This document shows positions 52,196-62,300 of a stretch of 64,000 nt of DNA, one piece after another. Position 1 is the first letter of the stretch. Each line of letters opens with the position of its first letter. This stretch comes from Ruminococcus sp. Lineage in GTDB: Bacteria > Bacillota > Clostridia > Oscillospirales > Ruminococcaceae. A program made the position numbers and the translations under genes. Under the pieces are notes generated by a model. It saw only the letters and a list, made by a program, of their open reading frames with translations. It was not told the origin of the DNA and did not search any database. The stretch covers positions 62,001 to 126,000 of the forward strand of contig JAFRXL010000034.1 of NCBI GenBank assembly GCA_017441505.1, in the 5' to 3' direction.

Positions 52196-52277
52196 ACGAA
52201 TTTTATCAATATAATATTGCCGCATTAATAATGTGACAGTACTGAATAAGAAAAATAAAAAAATAATACCTCCGGTA

Positions 52278-52306
52278 TTGACTTTTACCATTTAAAGCAT
52301 TATACT
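52278..52306 (+). promoter_or_regulatory. Promoter of tyrA
   Basis: TTGACT (52278-52283), 17-base spacer, TATACT (52301-52306). Confidence 0.65.
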
Positions 52307-52336
52307 ATTAAATGATAAAAACTTTAGGAGGACATT

Positions 52337-53188
52337 ATGAATATTCTTGTAGTGGGACTTGGATTAATAGGCGGCTCTTTTTGTAAAGCCATGAAAAAAT
52401 ATACATATCACAAGGTTACAGGCTGTGACCTCAATCATGATATTGAGTACGCTGCACTCCGTGATGTAGCGATAGATGACGTTTTTACAGGAAGCTATGA
52501 AGGCTATGACCTCATTATAATAGCTCTTTTCCCGGATGCGGCAGAAAGATTTTTCAGCGAAAACGCATCTAAAATACCTGCGGGAACTCTCGTGACCGAT
52601 GTTTGCGGTATCAAGGGAGCTTTTTCCGAGAGAATGAAGCAGACTGCACTCTCAAACGGACTAAGATATGTAGGCATACATCCTATGGCTGGCAAGGAGT
52701 TCGGAGGCTACTATAATAGTACTGCTGACCTTTTCTGCAAGGCAAATTTCATCGTTGCACCTTTTGAGGACAGCAGCTCAGAGGATATTGAGCTTCTTAA
52801 AAAGCTTGCAGCTGAGGTAGGTGCAGGAAAGATAGTTGAGACAACTCCGGAGAATCACGATAAGATGATAGCCTATACTTCTCAGCTTGCACATATCGTT
52901 TCAAGTGCGTATGTAAAGAGCCCTGAGCTTGGACTTGAATGCGGATTCAGCGGCGGCAGCTTTCAGGATATGACCCGTATAGCTACCATGAACGAAAAAA
53001 TGTGGACTGACCTTTTCATGCAGAATCGTGATAATTTGCAGTACGAGCTCGACCTTCTTATAGAGAATCTTGGCAAGTACAGCGAGGCACTCAGAAATGG
53101 TGACGCTGACAAAATGAGGTCGCTTATCGCAGAGGGCAGAGAGCTGAAAGAGGATAACCTCCGCCACAGAGTTGGTCAGCCTAACTGA
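52337..53188 (+). CDS. tyrA: Prephenate dehydrogenase
   Basis: 283 residues. The NAD(P)-binding motif GLGLIGGSFCKAM opens the protein; TDVCGIKGAF, GIHPMAGKEFGGY and the TSQLAHIVSSAY helix are typical. It oxidatively decarboxylates prephenate to 4-hydroxyphenylpyruvate on the way to tyrosine. There is no chorismate mutase or ACT domain, so feedback control by tyrosine must differ or be absent. AGGAGG lies 6 bases before the ATG. Its stop is 1 base from the stop of the convergent rluA-type gene, with no terminator between. Confidence 0.93.
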   Translation: MNILVVGLGLIGGSFCKAMKKYTYHKVTGCDLNHDIEYAALRDVAIDDVFTGSYEGYDLIIIALFPDAAERFFSENASKIPAGTLVTDVCGIKGAFSERMKQTALSNGLRYVGIHPMAGKEFGGYYNSTADLFCKANFIVAPFEDSSSEDIELLKKLAAEVGAGKIVETTPENHDKMIAYTSQLAHIVSSAYVKSPELGLECGFSGGSFQDMTRIATMNEKMWTDLFMQNRDNLQYELDLLIENLGKYSEALRNGDADKMRSLIAEGRELKEDNLRHRVGQPN

Positions 53189-53189
53189 A

Positions 53190-54137
53190 TCAGAAATATT
53201 TCTTCTGAAAATCGGGCTCATTGTCGTGTATATCGAGAGCATTCAGATAGTGCAGAGGTGAATCTTCCGGCATAGTGAATCTGAGTGCATAGGCACAAAG
53301 AGCCTGATAAAAGACTGCGAAACGCTTATTTACAGCGGTATTGCCGTATTTGCCGTCACCGAGCAGCGGATTGCCGATGTGAGCAAGGTGAGCTCTTATC
53401 TGGTGAGTACGTCCGGTGTAGAGGGTGACCTCAACAAGCGAAAGACCGCCTTTTGTCGACAGCACTTTATATCCGGTCTTTATAGGCTTGAACCCGTCTT
53501 TCAGAGTATCAGATATGCGGACTATATTTCTGCCGTCGTCTTTTTTGTGATAGGCAGTTATAGTGTCCTCTTTTCTTGGAAGCTCCCCGATGCAGATGCA
53601 CCTGTATATTTTATGCAGATCTCCCTCACGGATGGCAGCATTTACATCTCTCAGAGCTTTTGCGTTTTTAGCCGCTGTTATAAGACCAGCAGTATTCCTG
53701 TCAAGACGACTGCAAACAGCCGGAGCAAATGAGGACTCAGCATCAGGGGCATACTCTCCTTTGTCGTAAAGGTACTTTTTTATGCGGTTTATCATGGTAT
53801 CGTCGACAGGGTCATTTCCTGCGTGAGTGTCAAGACCTACGGGCTTGCTGACTATAATGATATTATCGTCCTCGTAGACTATAGAGAGCTCATTTGCGGC
53901 ATTGAGGAAGCTCATGTCGTGCTGTTTGGGTGCAGAGAGCTCGTCCTTGACATAAACTCTGACGACATCGCCGCTGTTGAGTTTTGCTGAGAGATCACAG
54001 CGTTTGCCGTTTATTTTGATGTCTTTCTTTCTTATTAGCTTATATAGCATACTTTTTGGCATATCCGGCATTGCTTTAAGTATGAATTTATCTACTCTCT
54101 GACCCGAATCGTTGTCATTTATAACAAATTCTTTCAT
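53190..54137 (-). CDS. RluA-family 23S rRNA or tRNA pseudouridine synthase
   Basis: 315 residues from the ATG at 54137, with AGGTG at 5 bases; a GTG 9 bases earlier overlaps the site. The S4 RNA-binding domain (about 10-75; RVDKFILKAMPDMPKSMLYKLI and KINGK) precedes the catalytic domain with VSKPVGLDTHAG and CSRLDRNTAGLI, in which the Asp is catalytic, and GRTHQIRAHLAHIGNPLLGD. It isomerises uridine to pseudouridine in the cytosol. The exact target (RluC/RluD or tRNA) cannot be told. Confidence 0.92.
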   Translation of the reverse strand: MKEFVINDNDSGQRVDKFILKAMPDMPKSMLYKLIRKKDIKINGKRCDLSAKLNSGDVVRVYVKDELSAPKQHDMSFLNAANELSIVYEDDNIIIVSKPVGLDTHAGNDPVDDTMINRIKKYLYDKGEYAPDAESSFAPAVCSRLDRNTAGLITAAKNAKALRDVNAAIREGDLHKIYRCICIGELPRKEDTITAYHKKDDGRNIVRISDTLKDGFKPIKTGYKVLSTKGGLSLVEVTLYTGRTHQIRAHLAHIGNPLLGDGKYGNTAVNKRFAVFYQALCAYALRFTMPEDSPLHYLNALDIHDNEPDFQKKYF

Positions 54138-54250
54138 ATTTTTCACCTATTCTTGAATATAAAGTATATATAAATCTTACAAAAAGAACTTTGTAAAATT
54201 AACATAGTTCACAAAGATACAATTTGTTCAACATAATTTTGCTAAAATGC

Positions 54251-54279
54251 TTGTAATATAAGTATTTTTGTGCTATAAT
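54251..54279 (+). promoter_or_regulatory. Promoter of tandem GH25 gene
   Basis: TTGTAA (54251-54256), 17-base spacer, TATAAT (54274-54279). Confidence 0.65.
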
Positions 54280-54347
54280 TACAAAAGGGTTACATAAAAA
54301 CATTGTTTGTAACTATTTGTTATGAATATTAAGGAGTTTGGTAGAAA

Positions 54348-55940
54348 ATGAAGTTTTCAAAAAGGATACTTTCCGCCGTTGTCTCAATGATAATGACGGG
54401 AACAGCTATAGCTGCATCGGTCGTTCCGACTGCTTATGCGGAAGATACAGCAAATGCAGTTATCTCTGACATTAATGATACCATAAATCAGGAAGAAAGT
54501 AAAGTGGAGGAGACAACAGAATCCCCATTTAACGTTTTCGATATTTATGATGCACATCAGAAGGTCGTTCCGCCAAAGACAACAACGCCTGTTCAGCAGC
54601 CTGTTGTCGAAAAGCCGAAGCCGAGCATTTATAAGAATTCTGAGGGTATCGATGTTTCTTATGCACAGGGAAAAATTGACTGGAAAGCTGTTAAGGCAAG
54701 CGGTATCGATTACGCTATCATAAGAGCGGGTTACGGTAATGCTAAGGCGTATCCTAATCAGGTCGACACATGGTTTGAATATAACATAAAGGAAGCTCAG
54801 GCAGCAGGAATAAAATGCGGTGCGTACTGGTTCAGCTACGCTACTGATGTCAGCGGAGCTTATGCAGAAGCAGAATCCTGCTATGAAGTAATAAAGAAGT
54901 ATAAATTTGATTACCCTATCTATTTTGATATTGAGACTGAAAAGCAGATGAATCTGTCTGCAACTCAGGTTTCAGCTATCATAGAGGCATTCTGTTCAAG
55001 ACTTCAGTCCAAGGGATATTATGTAGGACTTTACAGCTATGCAAGTATGCTTCAGACCAAGGTAATTGAAACTACACTGAAAAAATATGATGTATGGGTA
55101 GCTCATGTAAATGTTGCCAAGCCTGCTTTCAGCGGAAGCTATGGAATGTGGCAGTATTCATGGACAGGCAGAATAAACGGTATAAGTACGGATGTCGATA
55201 AGAATCACTGCTATATCAACTATCCTTACATAATCTCACCTGATACATACACAGATACTGATAAGGGAACAACATATACACCACCGGCAGGCGGTAAGCC
55301 GCTTTTACCGGGTTCCAGTCAGGGAGTAGCAACAGGTATCGACGTTTCAGAGTGGCAGAAGGACATAAACTGGAAGTCTGTAAAGGCATCAGGAGTTGAT
55401 TTTGCAATAATCCGTGCAGGATACGGTAAGTATTCAAGTCAGAAAGATCCGTATTTCGAGAAGAATATGAAAGCAGCTAAAGCTGCCGGTCTGAACTGCG
55501 GTGCATACTGGTACAGCTACGCTACAACTCCTCAGGAAGCTAACTCTGAGGCAGCATTGTTCTATAAAACAATACAGGGATATAAGTTTGAATATCCTTT
55601 GTATGTTGTTTTCGAGAACAGTGCCCTTACAAAGCTCAGCCGTGAAGAGGTAACAAAAATTGCGAATACATTCTGCTCTTACTTTGAAAAGAACGGATAT
55701 TATATAGCTATAAGAAGCTTGAACAATTTGTTTGAAAACAAGTTCGATTCAACTGTATTCTCTAAGTATGATCTGTGGGCAAAGGACATTGATGTTGCTG
55801 CACCTAAGTTCAATACTTCCGGTATGTGGATGTATACTGCTACTGGTTTTGTAAACGGCGTTTCTACTTTAGTTAATATGGATCGTGCTTATAAGGATTT
55901 CCCGACTATAATGAAGGAAGCACATCTTAACGGTTATTAA
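54348..55940 (+). CDS. Secreted protein with two GH25 lysozyme domains, second apparently inactive
   Basis: 530 residues. A signal peptide (about 1-31) and a Pro/Thr linker (about 65-95) precede the first GH25 domain (about 100-300): GIDVSYAQGKIDW, YPIYFDIETEKQ with the Asp-x-Glu catalytic pair, and STDVDKN. The second domain (about 325-520) repeats the fold (GIDVSEWQKDINW, AIIRAGYG, CGAYWYSYATT), but the pair reads YVVFEN (Asp lost) and the later Asp is Leu (STLVNMD). GH25 cleaves the MurNAc-GlcNAc bond of peptidoglycan. The second copy may bind wall. It is followed by a strong hairpin. Confidence 0.93.
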   Translation: MKFSKRILSAVVSMIMTGTAIAASVVPTAYAEDTANAVISDINDTINQEESKVEETTESPFNVFDIYDAHQKVVPPKTTTPVQQPVVEKPKPSIYKNSEGIDVSYAQGKIDWKAVKASGIDYAIIRAGYGNAKAYPNQVDTWFEYNIKEAQAAGIKCGAYWFSYATDVSGAYAEAESCYEVIKKYKFDYPIYFDIETEKQMNLSATQVSAIIEAFCSRLQSKGYYVGLYSYASMLQTKVIETTLKKYDVWVAHVNVAKPAFSGSYGMWQYSWTGRINGISTDVDKNHCYINYPYIISPDTYTDTDKGTTYTPPAGGKPLLPGSSQGVATGIDVSEWQKDINWKSVKASGVDFAIIRAGYGKYSSQKDPYFEKNMKAAKAAGLNCGAYWYSYATTPQEANSEAALFYKTIQGYKFEYPLYVVFENSALTKLSREEVTKIANTFCSYFEKNGYYIAIRSLNNLFENKFDSTVFSKYDLWAKDIDVAAPKFNTSGMWMYTATGFVNGVSTLVNMDRAYKDFPTIMKEAHLNGY

Positions 55941-55949
55941 TAATTGATA

Positions 55950-55986
55950 ATATGCATACCGGTGAAAATCGGTATGCATATTTTAT
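55950..55986 (+). terminator. Hairpin terminator between GH25 gene and addB
   Basis: Perfect 12-bp stem ATATGCATACCG / CGGTATGCATAT with an 8-base loop and a short T tract. Only 18 bases separate it from the addB start. Confidence 0.7.
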
Positions 55987-56003
55987 GCAGGCAGGTGGAT
56001 AAA

Positions 56004-59000
56004 ATGGTAGAATTTATAACAGGACAGGCTGGAAGCGGTAAGACTACCTATATGTTCAGCAAAATAAAAAATGATACGGATAAAGATTCAGAGCTGTGCA
56101 TACTCGTGCCGGAGCAGTATTCCTATGAATTTGATAAAACACTGTATTTCTATCTCGGAGCTGAAAAGTTCAACAGACTCTATTCACTCAGCTTTACCGG
56201 ACTTGCAAGACAGCTGTTTCAGCTCTATGGCGATCCGGACAGAAATGGTGAATATGCGGACGAGCTTGCAAGGATGATAATGATATATCAGGCGATAGAT
56301 ACAGTAAAAAAGCGTCCGGACGGATTCAGGTACTTCGACCGTCAGAGCGGTTATAACGGATTTGCAGAAGAAGTAATGAAGCTGATAAGCGACATGAAGC
56401 GTTCAGGTATCAGCTATGACGAACTTGTGAATAAAACTCAGCTCATAGACGACCGTCTTGGCGATAAAACTCACGATATAGCGGCAGTCTTTTTTGAGTA
56501 TGAGAGAGCAATGGCGGAATATGGATTCAAGGACTCGTTTGACAATATCGCTGAGGCAGCAAAGGTCGCTAATCTTCATTCTTACTTCAAGAGCAAAGAA
56601 GTCTATATTGACGAGTTTGAAAGCTTTACCGGCGATCAGCTCGAACTTATGAAAGTTATTATATCCTCAGCTGAAAATGTAACTGTAACACTGCGTACAG
56701 ATGACGTTTATTCGGGAGAATTCACTCTCTTTGAGACTGTCAATAATACTTTCCGACGTATAAGAGACATTTGCAGAGAAGAAGGAAAAGAGTTTAAAGT
56801 GACTGCTTTGAAGGAGAGCTATCGTTTTAAGCATACTGACCTTGCATATCTGAGCAGTCACATAATGAGAAGTGAGAAACTGACCGGCGACGCTCCCGAA
56901 TCGGAGCATATAACAGTGTTTGAAGCTAAGGATATGTACAGCGAAGTTGAGTACGTATGTGCAACGATAAAACGCATAGTAAGCAGTGATGCTGATGTGA
57001 AATATCGTGATATAGCTGTTATCTCTAATGAAATATCAGGTTATGCATCGGTACTCAAGGCTGCGTTCGGAAGATACGATATTCCGTATTTTCTGAGCAT
57101 AGAGCGTCCGGTAACTCATACGGCGATAATGGTATTTTTCACTTCTGTACTCACTCTGCTGTCCTCTTCAAGACTTCACTCCGAGCACATTTTCAGGATA
57201 TTAAAAAGCGGTATACTCGACTATCATCTGACAGATGTCTCGCTGCTTGAAAATTACTGCTACAAATGGGGCATAGACGGCGAACTCTGGAACTCACCGT
57301 TCACACCTGAGGATGCTGATCTTGAAAAGCTGGAAGAACTGCGAAGCAGTTTCATCGAGCCGCTTATCAAGCTCAAAAAGAAATTGTCAAAGCTGAAAAC
57401 GGCTTCAAGTATGTGTGAGGAGCTTTATGAATACCTCGTAAACTGCGGTGCGGAGAAGAATACTGGCAGACTTATGGGAAAGCTCGTAAAAGAAAACAGG
57501 GACTTTGAAGCATCTGAGCTGAAAAGACTGTGGGGATGTCTCATAGATATTCTCGACAGCATACACGAAACTCTCGGAGAAAGTGAGATAAGATTTTCTG
57601 AGCTTGCACTTATGATACGCTCAATGATAGGCAAGATAACCTACTCAGTACCGCCGCAGACTCTTGATTCTGTCATAGCAGCTTCTGCACGTACAGCCCG
57701 ACTTAATTCGCCTAAGATAGTATTTGTGATAGGAGCAACTGACGGCGATTTTCCGAATCAGGTCAACATACACGGACTTTTTTCCGAGACTGATAAAATG
57801 CGTCTTGCAAAACAGGGCATCGAAATATCACGTCCGCTTTCCGATCTTATAGCGTCAGAAAGACTTGTTGTGTACAAGTCCCTGTCAGCGGCTTCTGAGA
57901 GATTATATATCACTTATCCGCTGTCTGACCTTTCCGGACAGGCTAAATATCCCTGTCAGCCGGTAGACCAGATACTCACGCTTTTCAAAGGGCAAAAATT
58001 AAGGATCACAGAATCAGAGATACCGCCTCACTATTATGCGGTCACGCTCCATTCCGCTTTTTACCACTATATGCAGAATCGTGACAGCAAAAGCGAGTCT
58101 GTGGCATCTATAAAAAAGGTACTGCTGAGCGATACGGAGTACAGCCGGCGTACAGCCTATGTGCTCAGCCGCTCAGGATATACTCAGGAGTACAGGATAG
58201 ACAGCAGTATAATGCAGAAGCTGAAGAACTTTGAGCCGCTGAGATTATCCTCGACCAACCTTGAAGAGTATAATCTTTGTCATTTCAAGTACTTCTGCAA
58301 TCAGTGTCTGAAGCTGAAAAGCTGCGAGAAAGTTGAGCTTGACGCAAGAGTGTCCGGCGAACTGATACATGAGTGTTTCAGCAGCATTCTTGCGGCAAGG
58401 AGTAAAAATGAATTTGTCACAATGTCGTTCGACCAGCTGAAAGCTGAGATAAATAACTGTGCCGACAATTACAGGAACAACAAGCTTGCCGGTGAATTCG
58501 GCAAAAACGGGCTCTTTGAACTAAAATATAAAAAGCTTACCGAAAGACTGACCGATGTATTTATGCATACTCAACACGCACTGATGAACTCATCATTTAC
58601 TCCTGTGAAGTATGAGCTTGACCTGAGAAAGGAGCACTCGGTAGTGCTTCCGTTTGCAGAAAATAAGAAGCTGAGCTTCGGCGGAATCGTTGATCGTGTT
58701 GACACTTGTGAGATAGACGGCGAAAAGTATGTCCGCATAGTGGACTACAAGAGCAGTCACAAGAGCATCAATGCCGCTTCACTGGCAGGCGGTATCAATA
58801 TACAGATGCTGCTTTACCTGTTTGCTTCTACGGATAAGGGCGGTTCATACGATGACCATAAGCCGGCAGGGGTACTCTATTCACCGATACAGCTTTCCGA
58901 TGTTAAGGCTGACGATCACCGTATCGAGGACAGAAATGAAAAGGTGATACGTTCAGAGCTGAAAACAAGCGGACTTCTTCTTGGTGACTATAAAATACTC

Positions 59001-59339
59001 GACGCAATGGAAAAGGGGATAGCCGGTGAATATATCCCTGCAAAGCTAACAAAGAGCGGCGAGCTTGACAGCAGGTCGGGCTGTATATCTGAAAGTTCGA
59101 TGAAGCGTCTGAGGGAGTACACATACAGGAAGCTCACGAATATGGCTGAGGAGCTTTATTCAGGTCACGCAGAAGCAGTGCCGCTTATTATAGGCAAGAC
59201 AGCTCCGTGTGACTACTGTGATTATGCGAATATATGTGATAATTCCGAGCTTATGCTCCATAGAGCTCCGGATGAAGCTGCACTTGCAGAAGCCGAGGAT
59301 ATACTCAGCCACAAAACTGATAAGGAAACGGAGGTGTGA
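56004..59339 (+). CDS. addB: AddAB helicase-nuclease subunit B
   Basis: 1111 residues from the ATG at 56004 (AGGTGG at 5 bases); the longer frame from 55944 includes the terminator. A P-loop FITGQAGSGKTTYM opens the protein. The C-terminal PD-(D/E)xK nuclease has VRIVDYKSS. Cysteines in FKYFCNQCLKL and CDYCDYANICD match the [4Fe-4S] cluster ligands of AddB. With AddA it resects double-strand breaks up to a Chi-like site and loads RecA. It lies 3 bases before addA. Confidence 0.93.
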   Translation: MVEFITGQAGSGKTTYMFSKIKNDTDKDSELCILVPEQYSYEFDKTLYFYLGAEKFNRLYSLSFTGLARQLFQLYGDPDRNGEYADELARMIMIYQAIDTVKKRPDGFRYFDRQSGYNGFAEEVMKLISDMKRSGISYDELVNKTQLIDDRLGDKTHDIAAVFFEYERAMAEYGFKDSFDNIAEAAKVANLHSYFKSKEVYIDEFESFTGDQLELMKVIISSAENVTVTLRTDDVYSGEFTLFETVNNTFRRIRDICREEGKEFKVTALKESYRFKHTDLAYLSSHIMRSEKLTGDAPESEHITVFEAKDMYSEVEYVCATIKRIVSSDADVKYRDIAVISNEISGYASVLKAAFGRYDIPYFLSIERPVTHTAIMVFFTSVLTLLSSSRLHSEHIFRILKSGILDYHLTDVSLLENYCYKWGIDGELWNSPFTPEDADLEKLEELRSSFIEPLIKLKKKLSKLKTASSMCEELYEYLVNCGAEKNTGRLMGKLVKENRDFEASELKRLWGCLIDILDSIHETLGESEIRFSELALMIRSMIGKITYSVPPQTLDSVIAASARTARLNSPKIVFVIGATDGDFPNQVNIHGLFSETDKMRLAKQGIEISRPLSDLIASERLVVYKSLSAASERLYITYPLSDLSGQAKYPCQPVDQILTLFKGQKLRITESEIPPHYYAVTLHSAFYHYMQNRDSKSESVASIKKVLLSDTEYSRRTAYVLSRSGYTQEYRIDSSIMQKLKNFEPLRLSSTNLEEYNLCHFKYFCNQCLKLKSCEKVELDARVSGELIHECFSSILAARSKNEFVTMSFDQLKAEINNCADNYRNNKLAGEFGKNGLFELKYKKLTERLTDVFMHTQHALMNSSFTPVKYELDLRKEHSVVLPFAENKKLSFGGIVDRVDTCEIDGEKYVRIVDYKSSHKSINAASLAGGINIQMLLYLFASTDKGGSYDDHKPAGVLYSPIQLSDVKADDHRIEDRNEKVIRSELKTSGLLLGDYKILDAMEKGIAGEYIPAKLTKSGELDSRSGCISESSMKRLREYTYRKLTNMAEELYSGHAEAVPLIIGKTAPCDYCDYANICDNSELMLHRAPDEAALAEAEDILSHKTDKETEV

Positions 59340-59342
59340 CAG

Positions 59343-62300
59343 GTGGCTTGGACAAGTCAACAAGAAAATGCGATAAATGCGAGGAATTCCTCAATAATAG
59401 TATCTGCGGCTGCCGGAAGCGGAAAGACTGCGGTACTCACAGAGCGTCTTGCAAAGCTTATTGCTGACCCCGACTCTGGAGTAAGAGCGGACAGGATGAT
59501 AATAGTTACATTCACAAATGATGCCGCAGCGGAAATGAAAAAAAGACTTGATATGAAGCTGCGGGCTTTGATAAATGATGATCCTGCAAATGAGCATCTT
59601 CTGAAACAGCAGGTGCTTTTGCAGAGTGCCAAAATTTCGACTATAAACTCTTTCTGTTTTGAGCTTATAAGGGACAATATAACCGATCAGGGAATAACGT
59701 CGGGATTCGGAGTGCTTGACGATACGGACAATGCAGTTATCCGCTCACAGGCAATGGACGATCTCCTTAACTATTACAGTGAAAACGATTACGAGAAAAT
59801 CTCTTTCATGTATGATCGCTTCTGCATAAGAAGCTATAGATCACTTTCAGCTGTTATCAGTAAAGCCGACGAGTTCCTTGCGTCTGTTACACTCAGGGAA
59901 AAATGGCTTGAACTTGCAGAAAAGGAGTACAGCAAGCCTTTCAGTGAATCAGTATATTACAAGTCGCTCATTGAATCGGTGAAAAGACGTGTGGACAGGG
60001 GAGTGCGGATAGCTGACGAGTGCCTGAACATGGTAACTGCTATATTCCCGGACCGTGAGAATTATCCGCAGGCAGAAAAGTCATTTGCTGTGGCTGAGGA
60101 TGACTACGATAAGCTTTGTGAGCTTCAAAAGATATTCGATTCCGGACGTTTTACGAATGAGGAGGAAGCTGCGAGACTTACTGCATTTGGTGACCTTGTA
60201 AGAGTAACTGCTAAAACTCCGCATAATAAAAGTCTGAGAGAGCTTTATAAGGCAAAAAGAGAGCAGCTGAAAAAAATACCTGCCGGAGTTATCGACAGTA
60301 TCAGCTCAGTTGAAAGCGATTACAGGGAGTCGGCGGAAGTTACTATGGTGCTGACCGAGATGCTCAGGAAATATCAGGAGTTCATATGGAAAAGAAAGTG
60401 CGAGAAGAACTCTATCAGTTTTGACGACGGCGAGAGGCTCGCTATTGAGCTTCTTGCTGATATAGACGAAAACGGACGCATAGTCCCGTCGGAAACAGCA
60501 CGTCAGACCGCTGAGCACTACGATATAATCATGATAGATGAGTATCAGGACTCAAACAATAAAGAGGACCTCATATTCAAGCTTATATCCAAAAATTTCA
60601 AGCACGACAGCAGCGGCGAGCCTATGTACGGCGACAATGTATTTCTTGTAGGAGATGTAAAGCAGTCGATATACAGGTTCAGACTTGCAAATCCACGTAA
60701 TTTCATAAATACGCTAAGGAGCTCCGAGCCGTATACTGCGGAAAGCAAATCGCCAAACAAGGCGATACTGCTCAACCGGAATTTCCGCAGCTCCGAGGGA
60801 GTTATAGATTTTGTAAATTACGTTTTCGGACAGATAATGACAGAACGCTGCGGCGACATTGATTATAATGAGGACGAAATGCTGTATTTCGGTGCAGAAG
60901 AATACAGGGACTGCGTCGACACTCAGGCTCACATAGCGTTTATAGTTGATGACCCTGATGAAGACGAGGATGACAAGGCTGATACTTCTGACATAAATAC
61001 CGAGGCAGTCTACACAGCCGGAAAGATAGCAGAAATGATAGAGTCCGGTACTGAAGTGATACTAAAGGACGGTACTAAGCGACCATGTATTCCGTCGGAT
61101 TTCAGCATACTTGTAAGAGGAAATAAGTATATAAATGTTTATGCAAAAGAGCTCGAAAAGGTCGGTGTACCTGCAAAGGGCAAAGAGGAAAGCGGATACC
61201 TCAGAGCAAGGGAGATAGCTGTCCTCATCGATATGCTGAGGATAATAAATAATCCGCTTCTGGATATACCTATGACAGCTGTTATGACATCTCCGATGTA
61301 TATGTTCACGATACCGGAGATAGCCTATATAAAGTCGCTCGACAGGGAAAAGGCGATATATCCGATACTGCTTGGTATCGCTTCCGGAGACTATCCGGAA
61401 TGTGATGATATGTTCTTCATCGGCAGAATAAATGATTTCCTCGGAGCATTGGAATCGTTCAGACTTGATGCAGTCACCATGACCATAGGCGAGCTTATAG
61501 GCAGGATTTACGATACTACTGACTTTATATCAGTAATGCAGCTTTACAACGACGGCGAGAAAAAACGTGCAAACCTGAGAGTGCTTGTTCAGTACGCAAG
61601 CAATTATGAAAGTACCGTAGCATTTGAGGGCTCAGGCGGACTTGGCGGATTCCTCAGACATATTGACCGTGTAATGGAGAACGGTGATTATACTCAGGGA
61701 AAGGTCTCTTCTTCATCAGGTGACTATGTTACGATACAAACGCTCCACGGTTCAAAGGGACTTGAATACCCGTTTGTATTCATTGCGGAGACTTCACATA
61801 AATTCCGTTTTGATTCAGATACGGTCATGTGTTCTTCTGACGGCAGAATAGGTTATACACTGTATGACCCGAAAATAGTCCGGAAGTATAAGACTTTCCA
61901 GCACACAATGCTCACGGAGGAAGAAAGACGTGACACCAGAAGTGAAGAAATGCGGCTGCTGTACGTTGGCATGACCCGTGCGAGACAAAAGCTGTTTATC
62001 AACCTTAAATGCGGAGAAAAGACACTGAAAAGAATAGACAATAAGATAAACAGCTGTGCCATAAGAGGCTGGGACATATCCGAGAATGTCGGAGAGGCCG
62101 AAAATTATGCAGATTGGTTATGGCTCTCACTGTTCAGGCATTCTGAGTTTACAGCAATATCTGAGCAGGTCGGTGTTGGCGGAAAAGATTTCGGAGCTCC
62201 GGCATATATAAGTGACAAGAATCTTTTTGACTATGAAATAGTGTGTCCGGAGAAAAAGAGTGTATTTGAAGAAGCGGCAGAGCAGGAGGAAACAGCTCCG

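Larger units (their letters stand above)
51945..52336 (+). other. 392-base gap between amidase gene and tyrA
   Basis: Holds the amidase leader and possible sigma-E/K-type promoter, a structured repeat-like element (52051-52195) and the tyrA promoter (52278-52306). No gene is visible; the frame across 51992-52228 has no ribosome site. Confidence 0.6.

Noticed and set aside
51992-52228. Small protein gene across the structured element before tyrA
   Set aside because: No ribosome site and a composition explained by the palindromes.
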